A DNA stretch of 27,420 bases, taken from positions 1-27,420 of the forward strand of contig CAAGDG010000165.1 of the NCBI GenBank assembly GCA_900768515.1, in the 5' to 3' direction. Position 1 is the first letter of the stretch. The number at the start of each line of letters is the position of its first letter. The stretch is from Lentisphaeria bacterium (GTDB lineage: Bacteria > Verrucomicrobiota > Lentisphaeria > Victivallales > Victivallaceae). This document shows positions 16,141-22,966 of this stretch, piece by piece. The notes under the pieces were generated by a model that worked only from the letters and a program-made list of their open reading frames with translations, searched no databases and had not been told where the DNA came from. The translations under genes were made by a program, and so were the position numbers.

Positions 16141-18747
16141 ATGAAAATTTACTGCGGCAAATGTAAAAAGGTTTTTACGGCCGATGCCCCGACCGATGGC
16201 AATCAGGTCGCGTGTCCGAACTGTAAGGAGATGGTGGATTTCCCGGCGGGGCCGACCGCTCCGGGCGCGGTGGTTGGGGACTTCCTGATCGAACGTGAAC
16301 TCAGCCGGGGCGGTATGGGCGAAGTCTATCTTGCCCGCCAGCTTTCGCTCGACCGGCCGGTGGCACTGAAGGTGCTCCAGCCGAAATTCACCAACGACAA
16401 GGAGTATGTCGACAGCCTGGTCCACGAAGCACGTGCCGCCGGGCGGCTCAGTCATCCGAACATCGTGCAGGCTTACGCGGTCGGCGAGGAGAACGGAATC
16501 TTCTATTTTGCGATGGAGTTCATCCGCGGCGAGACCATGAAACAGGTTCTCAAGCGTGAGAAAGTCATCGAATTCGGACGCGCCGCTGAGATTATCAAGG
16601 AAATCGCCAGCGCGCTTGATTGCGCCTGGCGTGAACAGAAGCTGGTCCACCAGGACATCAAGCCGGACAACATCATGATTGATGCCAACGGCTTTGCCAA
16701 GCTGGCGGACCTCGGCCTGGCGCGGGTTGCCGGCACCGGCGACGAACACGAGGCGGAGGAGGGGGATGAAGTGCTCGGTACTCCGCAGTACATCAGTCCC
16801 GAGCAGCTGACCGGCGTCCCGACCGACGTCCGCAGTGACATCTACAGTCTGGGGGCGACGTTTTATCAGTTTGTAACCGGGCGTTTCCCGTACGTGGCCG
16901 ACACCGCCGAGGAGTTGGCCCACATGCACGTCGACGGGAATCTGACGCCTCCACGCGAAGTGAACCCGAAAGTTCCGGAGGAACTCAATCGCATCATCAT
17001 GAAGATGATGGCGCGCAATATCGAAGACCGCTACCAGACGCCGGCTCCGTTGATCAAGGCGCTGGAGATGTTTCTGCGCAACTACCGTCCGGCGGGTGCT
17101 GCGGTTCCCCAGCTGAACTTCAAGCTGCCGAAGGCGGGAGGCGGGGTTCCCTCGTTCAACCTGCCGAAGGCCGGCGCCGCTGCGGCACCCTCGTTCAATC
17201 TGCCGAAGGCCGGCGCGGTGCCGCCGCCCGTTTCCGGGCCGGTTTCCTTTGCTCCGCCGCCGCCGAAGCACGAACCCGAACCGGAGGCGGAACCGGTTCA
17301 GGGACAGGAGGAACCGCAGGCCCCCGCTGCGGAACCCGTTCTGAAGCCGGCCGGTGAGAGTGTCGCTTCGGAACCGGAATCCGCTCCGGAACCGGAACCG
17401 GTTTCGGAAGAGGCGGCGGAGTCCGGGGAGGAGAAGAAAACTGCGAAGCGGCGGTTCCATCCGAGCCGCGGAATGGTGATCACATTGATCGTCATTGCCG
17501 TGCTGATTGTGATTCTGGGCGGAGCGGGAGCCGCGCTTTACTTCCTCCAGAAGTCGGAAAAACTGCCGGAGGCGATTCGTCCGGTCGGCGAGGTGGTGGT
17601 CTCCACGGTTGACGGCTGGTTCGCGGCCGCCCCGGCGGAACCGGTTGCGCCTCAGAAGAAAGCCGCTCCGGTTCGGCCGGCAACGCCGCAGCCGCCGCCG
17701 GGACCCGTGACGAGGAAGGCCTATCTTTCCGAGATCAAGCGGATTCTCTCTTTTGCGCGCTCCAATCCGAAGGATCGGGCGAAACTGCTGATCGAAGCGG
17801 ACCGTTTCTTCGCCAGGTATCCGGTTCCGGTCACGCAGGAAGAGCGCAATGCGGTTCGGCCGCTGCTTGCGGTTTACGCTCCCGCCGATGAGGAGGAGCG
17901 GGTCGCTCCTGCCCGGGAGGAGCTGCGCAAGGCGCACCGCAAGGCGGTGCAGGCCCGAAGGGAGGAGCAGGAGCGGCTCCGTGCCGAAGCGGAACGGCAG
18001 CGTATCGCGGAACGGGAACGGCAGGCGGAACAGGAGGCGGAGCAGAAACGTCTCCGCGAGGAGGCCGTCAGGATTCAGGAGGCGCAGAAAAAGCGGATTG
18101 CACAGCTGCGTCAGGATCTGGGCGCGTTCTATCCTGACATGGCCTCCGGGTTCTTCGAGGCCGGTTTGAAGGGGGATTTTGCTCCGCTCGATGCCGCGGT
18201 GGGCCGGGCGAGAAACTTTATTGCACCGGTGGAATCGGTGACGCCGGAAGAGGTGAAAATGCTGCAGGAATTCCAGCAGTTCCGGGATATGCTGCCGGTT
18301 GAAGCGAAGGCTTTCCGCGCGTTTGTCGAAGAAGCCGGGAAGTTCGGTCCGGAGAAGTCGTTCTATGTCGACCATCCGCGCCGGCGGAACACGCCGATCC
18401 GTCTCGCTTCGATCAAGCCCGACCAGTTTCAGGCCCTTACCGGAAGCGGCGAGCATGAGGATCTCAATTTGAATTCCCCGCAGTTGCGCCGGACGCTTCT
18501 GCGGCTGCAGAACGCACCTTACAACTGGAAGAACGTTCTCTTCAATCTCGACCTCATGTATGCCAATTTTACGCCGAATACCGTGCGGTCTCTTCCTGCG
18601 GGATTCTGGAAGAGCAACTATTCGAAATTCCTGACCGCGTATTTTGAATCGCGGTTGCGGAAGGCGGACGGCGATGAGAAAAAGACGCTCGAAGCCCGTT
18701 ATGGAAAGTTGCCGGAATTCCAGGCCGCGGTCAGAGCCGGCGAGTGA
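16141..18747 (+). CDS. Membrane-anchored Ser/Thr protein kinase with N-terminal zinc ribbon
   Basis: 868 residues. Order: zinc ribbon with CGKC and CPNC (residues 5-28); PknB-type kinase domain (about 47-310) with glycine loop LSRGGMGEVYLA, VALK lysine K77, H-Q-D-I-K-P-D-N loop (170-177; Asp172), D190-L-G metal motif and GTPQYISPEQ; three copies of an F-N/K-L-P-K-A-G motif (about 327-360); a Pro/Glu-rich linker; one transmembrane helix (about 444-467); then an extracytoplasmic part with an Arg/Glu coiled coil (about 590-660) and an unassigned C-terminal domain. It should phosphorylate Ser/Thr in the cytoplasm and sense something outside through the C-terminus. The catalytic residues are intact although HRD and DFG appear as HQD and DLG. 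A strong terminator follows. Confidence 0.93.
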   Translation: MKIYCGKCKKVFTADAPTDGNQVACPNCKEMVDFPAGPTAPGAVVGDFLIERELSRGGMGEVYLARQLSLDRPVALKVLQPKFTNDKEYVDSLVHEARAAGRLSHPNIVQAYAVGEENGIFYFAMEFIRGETMKQVLKREKVIEFGRAAEIIKEIASALDCAWREQKLVHQDIKPDNIMIDANGFAKLADLGLARVAGTGDEHEAEEGDEVLGTPQYISPEQLTGVPTDVRSDIYSLGATFYQFVTGRFPYVADTAEELAHMHVDGNLTPPREVNPKVPEELNRIIMKMMARNIEDRYQTPAPLIKALEMFLRNYRPAGAAVPQLNFKLPKAGGGVPSFNLPKAGAAAAPSFNLPKAGAVPPPVSGPVSFAPPPPKHEPEPEAEPVQGQEEPQAPAAEPVLKPAGESVASEPESAPEPEPVSEEAAESGEEKKTAKRRFHPSRGMVITLIVIAVLIVILGGAGAALYFLQKSEKLPEAIRPVGEVVVSTVDGWFAAAPAEPVAPQKKAAPVRPATPQPPPGPVTRKAYLSEIKRILSFARSNPKDRAKLLIEADRFFARYPVPVTQEERNAVRPLLAVYAPADEEERVAPAREELRKAHRKAVQARREEQERLRAEAERQRIAERERQAEQEAEQKRLREEAVRIQEAQKKRIAQLRQDLGAFYPDMASGFFEAGLKGDFAPLDAAVGRARNFIAPVESVTPEEVKMLQEFQQFRDMLPVEAKAFRAFVEEAGKFGPEKSFYVDHPRRRNTPIRLASIKPDQFQALTGSGEHEDLNLNSPQLRRTLLRLQNAPYNWKNVLFNLDLMYANFTPNTVRSLPAGFWKSNYSKFLTAYFESRLRKADGDEKKTLEARYGKLPEFQAAVRAGE

Positions 18748-18775
18748 TAAGGCAACAATCAGTTGCAGTGTGGAG

Positions 18776-18815
18776 TCCTGCCGTGTCCGCGTCTGTGGGC
18801 GGCAGGATTTTTTTT
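18776..18815 (+). terminator. Rho-independent terminator after the kinase gene
   Basis: TCCTGCCG (18776-18783) and CGGCAGGA (18800-18807) form a perfect 8-bp stem with a 16-base loop, followed directly by eight T residues. Confidence 0.92.
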
Positions 18816-18847
18816 CTGGAGGCGCCAGGTGATGCAGGGGGAGGTGG

Positions 18848-20698
18848 ATGCATAAAAGGTCAAGATGGTTCGTTGCGGCGTTTTCTGTGGTGTTGCTGGT
18901 ACTGGTTTCGGGTTGCATCAGCGGGGAACGGGCTTTCCGCAACTCTCCTGCCGGGAGCGGGGAGATTCGGGTCCGGTTCGACAGCAGAGCGGTGAATCTC
19001 TGGCCGTTCTATTATCGGAATGACGATTTTACCTCGGTGCTCTGGCCGGTCTTTGACTGGGATCCCCGTGGATTCGCGGTCCGCCCCTTCTTCTGCCGGG
19101 AAGGGGAGGAGTATTCGGTGCTCTGGCCGCTTGCGGGCTGGAACGGGAAAGGCGGCTGGGCGCTGAACTGCTGCTGGGGAAACCGTTTTTTTGCCGCGGT
19201 TCCTCTTCTGGTCTGGGATTGGGACTCTGACTATCTGCAGGCCGGTCCGGTCATCAGATTTTACAAAATGACATTTGTCATCCCTGTTGCCTTCTGGGAT
19301 GATTCGTTCAAGAACTGGTATTTCTGCCCGGTCTGGCGGAGCGGGGAGCTGGAGGGGTGGGGGGTGTTTCCGCTCGTGTGGATTGTCGGCGATTGCCGGG
19401 TTCTGGGGCCGGTCTGGTGGGTCAACTCTCCCGAAGGCTTGTGGGGCGTGTTTCCGCTGGCGGGACATTACCCGGATAATTTCCGTCATATCGGTCCGGT
19501 CTGGTGGCAAAGCGTCGGGGGCGGCCGTTCCCACGGGTTCTTTCCTCTCTACGGGTGGACCCGGTATCCGAATGGTTTCAAACTCAATCTCGGCTATTTT
19601 CTGTTCCAGTTGCGGCAGGCGAGCGACTGGAACCGCGGCCATTTTCTCTGGCCTGTGGTCGGCTGGCAGAAGGACCTGCGCAGCGGCCGTCTGGACTGGC
19701 GGGTCTGGCCGTTGGTGAATTACAACAGCAGCGACTGGTTTTCTCCGATCCTGCAGATCACATCCAGCGACTCCAGCGCATCGGAGTACGGACTGCCTGA
19801 CAGATCCGGTCCGTTTGGAGACTTCCTGGGGGATGGAACTGGAACTCCCTGCCGGGTTCTGGAAGATACGGAGATCTGTTTCGGAAGCTATCTGGGTTAT
19901 TCCCTTTCCGGCACCGCCCGGGTATGGAAAGACGATGCGAAAAATCTGCAGGGGCGTCTTGGCTCTTGTTTGGAACAGCTTGACTGGCTGTTCCACGTCT
20001 GGAAGAATACACGGAAGGTGTCCGCGAGAAGAGAAATGGAAACGGAGATTGCCGGGGAAAAAGAGCGGCTTGCTGTTCTTCTCGCGGAACTGGAACCATC
20101 TCTTTCGGTGCCGGACAATCCGGAAGAATTGGAAACGTTGCGCCGGGAGATCGTGAAACGTTTCTGCCGGGAGGTTGATTTTTCCGGACATCGGACGCTG
20201 TTTGGTCTTGCTTCCTGGTATGAGCGGTTTGGCGAGGCGTATTGGGGACAGTTCGGCTTTGGCGCGGTGTATATGCGCAAGTACAGGGACAAAAGTGACT
20301 TTCGGATTCTCGGATATCTTTACCGGGCCAGACATGACGGGGCGGCGAGCGAATACCTTTATCCGCCGTTCATCAATGTGAAGGAGGAGCCGGGCCGTTA
20401 CCGGTGGAGTTTTCTGTATCGCGTTTTCAGTTACGAAAATGACAACGGCCGGAAATCCGGTCATATCTTTTTCATTCCATGGGGGGATCCGCCTCCGGAG
20501 CTCTCAGGTCGGTCGGTTACTTCGACTGTGCCAGTTCACGTTTGTTATCAGTTATTACTCAGAGCAAATGTGTGCAAAATACCGGACACTACTTTGAATT
20601 TTCAATCGACGAGTATTATATTATTAAACTCACAAAGACAGGAGGATATCGGCTTATTTCTCAACGCAGGGTGGGGAAAAATTCGGGCCGGGATGTGA
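18848..20698 (+). CDS. Lipoprotein with tandem Trp-Pro repeats; unknown function
   Basis: 616 residues; not a family I can name. The N-terminus is a lipoprotein signal with lipobox V-S-G-C (Cys 23). Residues from about 50 to 310 are a chain of about a dozen short units of 17-25 residues, each with a W-P-h or F-P-L core followed by an aromatic turn (LWPFYY, LWPVFDW, LWPLAGW, VFPLVWI, VFPLAGH, FFPLYGW, LWPVVGW, VWPLVNY), which suggests stacked beta-hairpins. A helical, charged segment (about 365-450) follows, then a second aromatic domain ending near HIFFIPWGD. The last 55-60 residues come from AT-richer DNA that also holds a promoter for the next gene and look unlike the rest. GGAGG lies five bases before the ATG. 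Probably surface or periplasmic. Confidence 0.8.
   Translation: MHKRSRWFVAAFSVVLLVLVSGCISGERAFRNSPAGSGEIRVRFDSRAVNLWPFYYRNDDFTSVLWPVFDWDPRGFAVRPFFCREGEEYSVLWPLAGWNGKGGWALNCCWGNRFFAAVPLLVWDWDSDYLQAGPVIRFYKMTFVIPVAFWDDSFKNWYFCPVWRSGELEGWGVFPLVWIVGDCRVLGPVWWVNSPEGLWGVFPLAGHYPDNFRHIGPVWWQSVGGGRSHGFFPLYGWTRYPNGFKLNLGYFLFQLRQASDWNRGHFLWPVVGWQKDLRSGRLDWRVWPLVNYNSSDWFSPILQITSSDSSASEYGLPDRSGPFGDFLGDGTGTPCRVLEDTEICFGSYLGYSLSGTARVWKDDAKNLQGRLGSCLEQLDWLFHVWKNTRKVSARREMETEIAGEKERLAVLLAELEPSLSVPDNPEELETLRREIVKRFCREVDFSGHRTLFGLASWYERFGEAYWGQFGFGAVYMRKYRDKSDFRILGYLYRARHDGAASEYLYPPFINVKEEPGRYRWSFLYRVFSYENDNGRKSGHIFFIPWGDPPPELSGRSVTSTVPVHVCYQLLLRANVCKIPDTTLNFQSTSIILLNSQRQEDIGLFLNAGWGKIRAGM
20594..20622 (+). 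promoter_or_regulatory. Putative promoter of the GyrI-like gene
   Basis: TTGAAT (20594-20599), 17-base spacer, TATATT (20617-20622), about 90 bases before the ATG at 20711. It lies within the 3' end of the preceding reading frame. Confidence 0.5.
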
Positions 20699-20710
20699 AA
20701 TGGAGGCAAG

Positions 20711-21247
20711 ATGTCCGAAACGCAGATTTTTGAGGTTCGGGGTTTTCACGTTACCATTATTGATCGGGATGCTTTTACTCTCGTCGGATTCAGCCGGTTG
20801 GTGAAATTGGATGGCAAGTCCATTGCCGCCTGGCTTAAAGATCTGACCCGGAGCGGCAATCTGGCGAGATTGGCCGCGACTCTTGATGCGCCGCAGCAAA
20901 TCTGGGTTTGTCTTTCTGGAAATGAAGGCCATCTGGAGGCTGATTGCCGCTGCACGGTTTGTGTCGAAAAAACGTCGCGTCATCAGTTTGCGGCATTTGC
21001 CGACGGAGAGCTTGTTTTCCGGCAGGTGGCGGCTTCTTCATGGGCTTGTTTCGAAGTGAACGCCCGGCAGTCCCCCGGAGAACTCCATGCCAATAATGTT
21101 TATGAGATGATTACCGAAATCGGTTATTCATGGAACCGGGAGGTGGGACTGCACTTGGACAATGAACACGAGTGGCAGCCTGGGAAGTCCATGGTTTTCT
21201 GGCTGCCGGTCAGAAAAGAATGCCCGGTGGGCGGGGTTCGCACTTAG
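20711..21247 (+). CDS. GyrI-like / AraC effector-binding-domain protein
   Basis: 178 residues consisting of a single effector-binding (GyrI-like, SOUL-fold) domain with no DNA-binding part. Visible cues are FTLVGFSRLVKLDGKSIAAWLKDL near the start, an IWVCLSGN strand, a central DCRCTVCVEK strand, VFRQVAASSWACFEV (the usual ...G-x-Y-A-V/F strand) and the final EWQPGKSMVFWLPVRK, which matches the E-x-W/Y-h-P-h closing strand of the family. Such stand-alone domains bind small molecules, inhibit gyrase, or hydrolyse cyclopropanoids in some cases; which applies here is unknown. GGAGG lies six bases before the ATG. It has its own promoter and sits at the edge of the mobile region. Confidence 0.78.
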   Translation: MSETQIFEVRGFHVTIIDRDAFTLVGFSRLVKLDGKSIAAWLKDLTRSGNLARLAATLDAPQQIWVCLSGNEGHLEADCRCTVCVEKTSRHQFAAFADGELVFRQVAASSWACFEVNARQSPGELHANNVYEMITEIGYSWNREVGLHLDNEHEWQPGKSMVFWLPVRKECPVGGVRT

Positions 21248-21418
21248 CCGATGCGGTGTCAGCGGAATGTGCAAGCGGCTGACGGACTGCGGATTTTCGC
21301 CAGATTCACTGGTCGGAAATTTAGAAATACTATCATTATTGTTAAAATCTTTTTTCGTGATATTGCATTTCTGAGGCTCTCTGTTGTAGTATAAAAATAG
21401 TTCGCGCAGAAAATCAAA
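21248..21418. other. Intergenic stretch between the GyrI-like gene and the IS200 element
   Basis: About 170 bases that become steadily AT-richer. No gene, hairpin with T-tract or promoter is convincing here. Confidence 0.5.
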
Positions 21419-21439
21419 ACCACCGGCTAAGCCGGTGGT
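21419..21439. repeat. Right-end palindrome of the IS200 element
   Basis: Perfect 9-bp stem ACCACCGGC / GCCGGTGGT around the trinucleotide TAA. Two further perfect hairpins with 3-base loops follow at 21448-21460 and 21472-21486. Confidence 0.8.
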
Positions 21440-21571
21440 ATGCGCCACGCCTTCAAGGCGATATTGCCGGCAGCCCGACACGGGCTCTGAAAAAATTCGC
21501 CAATTGCAACTTTTTCACAGGCCGCCGCTAAAGCGACCTCATTGTTTATCCTTCAAAAAGCGTTTGGTCAC

Positions 21572-21608
21572 AATAACCAGCAAAGTTCTTTGCTTTTTGG
21601 TTATTTTT
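21572..21608 (+). terminator. Hairpin and T-tract overlapping the end of tnpA, read on the plus strand
   Basis: AATAACC-AGCAAAG, a TT loop, CTTTGCT, a TTTT bulge and GGTTATT form a long stem that ends in a T-run on the plus strand. It overlaps the tnpA stop. Its orientation would stop transcription entering the element from outside, a protection known for IS200 elements. Confidence 0.5.
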
Positions 21609-22074
21609 GTGCTTGTTCATTCTTGCTACCCGTAAACGGGTCTATATACTCTTTGAACGTTAATTGCTCCATTGCCTGATCTTCCGCCAGTTGTTTCTGA
21701 ATATACGCTGTTATTGCGCGTGTATCCGCTCCGGCTGTATTGACATAGTAACCTCGACACCAGAAATGCCGATTCCCATATTTGTACTTCAGATTTGCAT
21801 GACGATCAAAGATCATCAAGGAACTTTTTCCTTTCAAATATCCCATGAATTGCGATACAATCAAATTCAGTGGAATACTTACCAACATATGAATGTGATC
21901 TGGACAAGCCTCTGCCTCCAGGATTTCCACTTTTTTCAAATCGCACAGTTGACGCAGGATTTTTCCTATATCCTTTTTGATTTGTCCATAGATTACCTGA
22001 TGACGATATTTGGAAGCAAATACAATGTGATACTTGCATTTCCAGGTTGTGTGTGATAATTTATTAGTTGTCAT
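21601..22074 (-). CDS. tnpA: IS200-type TnpA transposase (Y1 HUH)
   Basis: 157 residues, normal for IS200 TnpA. The fold is recognisable from WKCKYHIVFASKYR near the start, the metal-binding H-I-H in CPDHIHMLVSIP, SQFMGYLKGKSSLMIF, FWCRGYYVNTAGAD and the catalytic tyrosine in AITAYIQKQLAED. The enzyme cuts and joins single-stranded DNA at folded ends through a 5'-phosphotyrosine. ATG 22074 has GGAG six bases upstream. The gene appears intact. Its composition is AT-richer than the chromosomal genes, consistent with transfer. Confidence 0.95.
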   Translation of the reverse strand: MTTNKLSHTTWKCKYHIVFASKYRHQVIYGQIKKDIGKILRQLCDLKKVEILEAEACPDHIHMLVSIPLNLIVSQFMGYLKGKSSLMIFDRHANLKYKYGNRHFWCRGYYVNTAGADTRAITAYIQKQLAEDQAMEQLTFKEYIDPFTGSKNEQAQK

Positions 22075-22167
22075 TTGAAGCTCCGTTCTATGGCTTGCGA
22101 TTGGCGAATTGCAATATATAGTACGGAGTTTCTTCTCTCGCCTTTAAGCTGAAGCTGTTCGGCTACA

Positions 22168-22184
22168 TACCGGCGCAGCCGGTA
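22168..22184. repeat. Left-end palindrome of the IS200 element
   Basis: Perfect 7-bp stem TACCGGC / GCCGGTA around GCA, followed on the plus strand by seven T residues (22186-22192). It shares the ACCGGC/GCCGGT core with the right-end palindrome. Confidence 0.75.
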
Positions 22185-22246
22185 GTTTTTTTGTGCTTAA
22201 GCAACATAAAAAACTTATACTAAAATTACAAAAGGTACTAATTTTC

Positions 22247-22275
22247 TTGCGTGGTATATTATTAAATTTTATAAT
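22247..22275 (+). promoter_or_regulatory. Strong sigma70-like promoter in the AT-rich region upstream of the CRISPR locus
   Basis: TTGCGT (22247-22252), exactly 17 bases, TATAAT (22270-22275, full consensus). Transcription would start near 22282 and run toward the two small ORFs and cas9. Confidence 0.6.
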
Positions 22276-22472
22276 GCTACAAAAAATGCAGAACTCGCCA
22301 ATAGGTATTTAATATATGGTGTTTGAGAACAATAAGTGCCGTCTTGGCAGCAGAAACCCATCAATCCTGTTTTCTGCTCAAAGTATTATAGACATAACCC
22401 CATTATCGTTCATGCCATGGCTTTTAAGACAAAAAAAACAATGTAAGGCCCTCAAAAACTATATTAGAGAAA

Positions 22473-22628
22473 ATGAAGCTTTTTTTACATTACCACAAAC
22501 TTTATGAGTCTTTATGTATTTCGAAGTTGAAAGAATTTCAAGATGGTAAACTTCTTTTTGAACCATTTTCAGTGTATAAGTTTATGCTGTCTATCAAAGA
22601 TAAAAGTATAAACGGGGGATATCATTAA
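22473..22628 (+). CDS. Small hypothetical protein, 51 residues
   Basis: Not recognised. The frame begins MKLFLHYHKLYESL and ends SINGGYH; it is rich in Lys, Leu, Phe and Tyr, soluble-looking, and uses AT-rich codons unlike the chromosomal genes. No strong ribosome site is seen before the ATG. The stop TAA shares its last base with the ATG of the next small frame (TAATG), an arrangement typical of coupled translation. It could be a real small gene or the remnant of a larger one. A different overlapping frame (22316-22507, 63 residues) looks less convincing. Confidence 0.35.
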   Translation: MKLFLHYHKLYESLCISKLKEFQDGKLLFEPFSVYKFMLSIKDKSINGGYH

Positions 22629-22864
22629 TGATGATTTTTGTTGACGATATTGCCTATGATGATGAAAGGAAAACAATTCCTTATGACCCGGTTGCCCGAT
22701 TTTTACTGGGTCGAGGTTATTCCGGAAAAGCGGGTGAAGACGTTGCCGCATGGAGTTTTTGGCATGCGGCTTTGGGAGGCCATTTTCCGGTTGGTTTGCC
22801 GGGCGGTCTCGATTCCAGTGGCATTCTTCCTGAAAAAAGAAGGACCGGCGAACCGGCCCCATAG
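22628..22864 (+). CDS. Small hypothetical protein, 78 residues, possibly chimeric
   Basis: Not recognised. It begins MMIFVDDIAYDDERK, with GGGGGA eight bases upstream and a TAATG overlap with the preceding small frame. The first 15-16 codons are AT-rich like the DNA before it; from about 22676 the DNA turns GC-rich, and the end of the frame (KRRTGEPAP) runs through the terminator hairpin of the tracrRNA on the other strand. The frame is therefore probably an AT-rich gene start fused to unrelated sequence rather than an intact protein. Confidence 0.25.
   Translation: MMIFVDDIAYDDERKTIPYDPVARFLLGRGYSGKAGEDVAAWSFWHAALGGHFPVGLPGGLDSSGILPEKRRTGEPAP
22833..22860 (-). terminator. Terminator hairpin of the tracrRNA
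   Basis: Eight pairs including two G-T wobbles around a TTCG loop, followed on the minus strand by TCTTTTTT. It forms the last stem of the tracrRNA. Confidence 0.85.
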
Positions 22865-22892
22865 GTGTAATCACCTTCGGCATATAGCCTTG

Positions 22893-22922
22893 TTGTGATA
22901 AGACAATCTTAACTTATCACAA
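22893..22922. repeat. Perfect 10-bp inverted repeat in the anti-repeat
   Basis: TTGTGATAAG (22893-22902) and CTTATCACAA (22913-22922) with a 10-base spacer. Terminal palindromy of this kind is normal for type II-C CRISPR repeats, so the copy here is best read as the anti-repeat of such a repeat. Confidence 0.9.
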
Positions 22923-22953
22923 AGAAAAAATTTTGCAAATCCATTTCCGAGAA

Positions 22954-22959
22954 AAGGAG
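22954..22959 (+). promoter_or_regulatory. Ribosome binding site of cas9
   Basis: AAGGAG seven bases before ATG 22967. This fixes the cas9 start, which also places the RuvC aspartate at residue 8. Confidence 0.85.
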
Positions 22960-22966
22960 TAAAATC

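Larger units (their letters stand above)
21405..22200 (-). mobile_element. IS200-type insertion sequence (IS200/IS605 family), approximate ends
   Basis: About 0.8 kb with one gene (tnpA, minus strand) and subterminal imperfect palindromes, the expected architecture of IS200 elements, which move as single strands and lack terminal inverted repeats and target duplications. Relative to tnpA, the left-end palindrome is TACCGGC-GCA-GCCGGTA (22168-22184) and the right-end palindrome is ACCACCGGC-TAA-GCCGGTGGT (21419-21439). An 11-bp inverted pair (21494-21504 and 22100-22110) lies inside. No tnpB is present. The exact ends cannot be fixed without an empty site, so both coordinates are estimates. 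Confidence 0.8.
22833..22926 (-). ncRNA. tracrRNA of the type II-C CRISPR-Cas9 locus
   Basis: Read on the minus strand, the order matches known type II-C tracrRNAs. The anti-repeat (22926-22890) ends CTTATCACAAC. It is followed at once by the nexus A-A-G-GGC-TATAT-GCC (22889-22879), then hairpin AGGTG-ATTA-CACCT (22876-22863), then a terminator hairpin with a TTCG tetraloop, CCGG/CCGG core and flanking G-T/G-C pairs (22860-22841), then TCTTTTTT. It lies between the AT-rich region and cas9 and is divergent from cas9. It would pair with the crRNA repeat and load it into Cas9; the predicted repeat begins GTTGTGATAAG. The 5' end is not certain, and no clear promoter is seen in the first bases of cas9. 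Confidence 0.85.

Noticed and set aside
16099..18942. 947-residue minus-strand open frame
   Set aside because: It is the mirror of the kinase gene, Arg/His/Leu-rich and without domains; a GC-codon shadow.
21601..22074. TnpB/omega-RNA system linked to the IS200 transposase
   Set aside because: No TnpB-like frame lies next to tnpA; the neighbouring Cas9 is a true CRISPR effector, not part of the IS.
22316..22378. A second tracrRNA-like element: GAACAATAAG, then GCC-GTCTT-GGC, then AGCAGAAA...TTTCTGCT hairpin, downstream of a good promoter
   Set aside because: It resembles a nexus and stem, but it does not pair with the repeat predicted from the stronger minus-strand tracrRNA, and there is no terminator after it. 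It may be a structured leader, but I would not call it a tracrRNA.
22316..22507. 63-residue plus-strand frame
   Set aside because: No ribosome site, no recognisable features, and it overlaps a more plausible small frame and the hairpins above.
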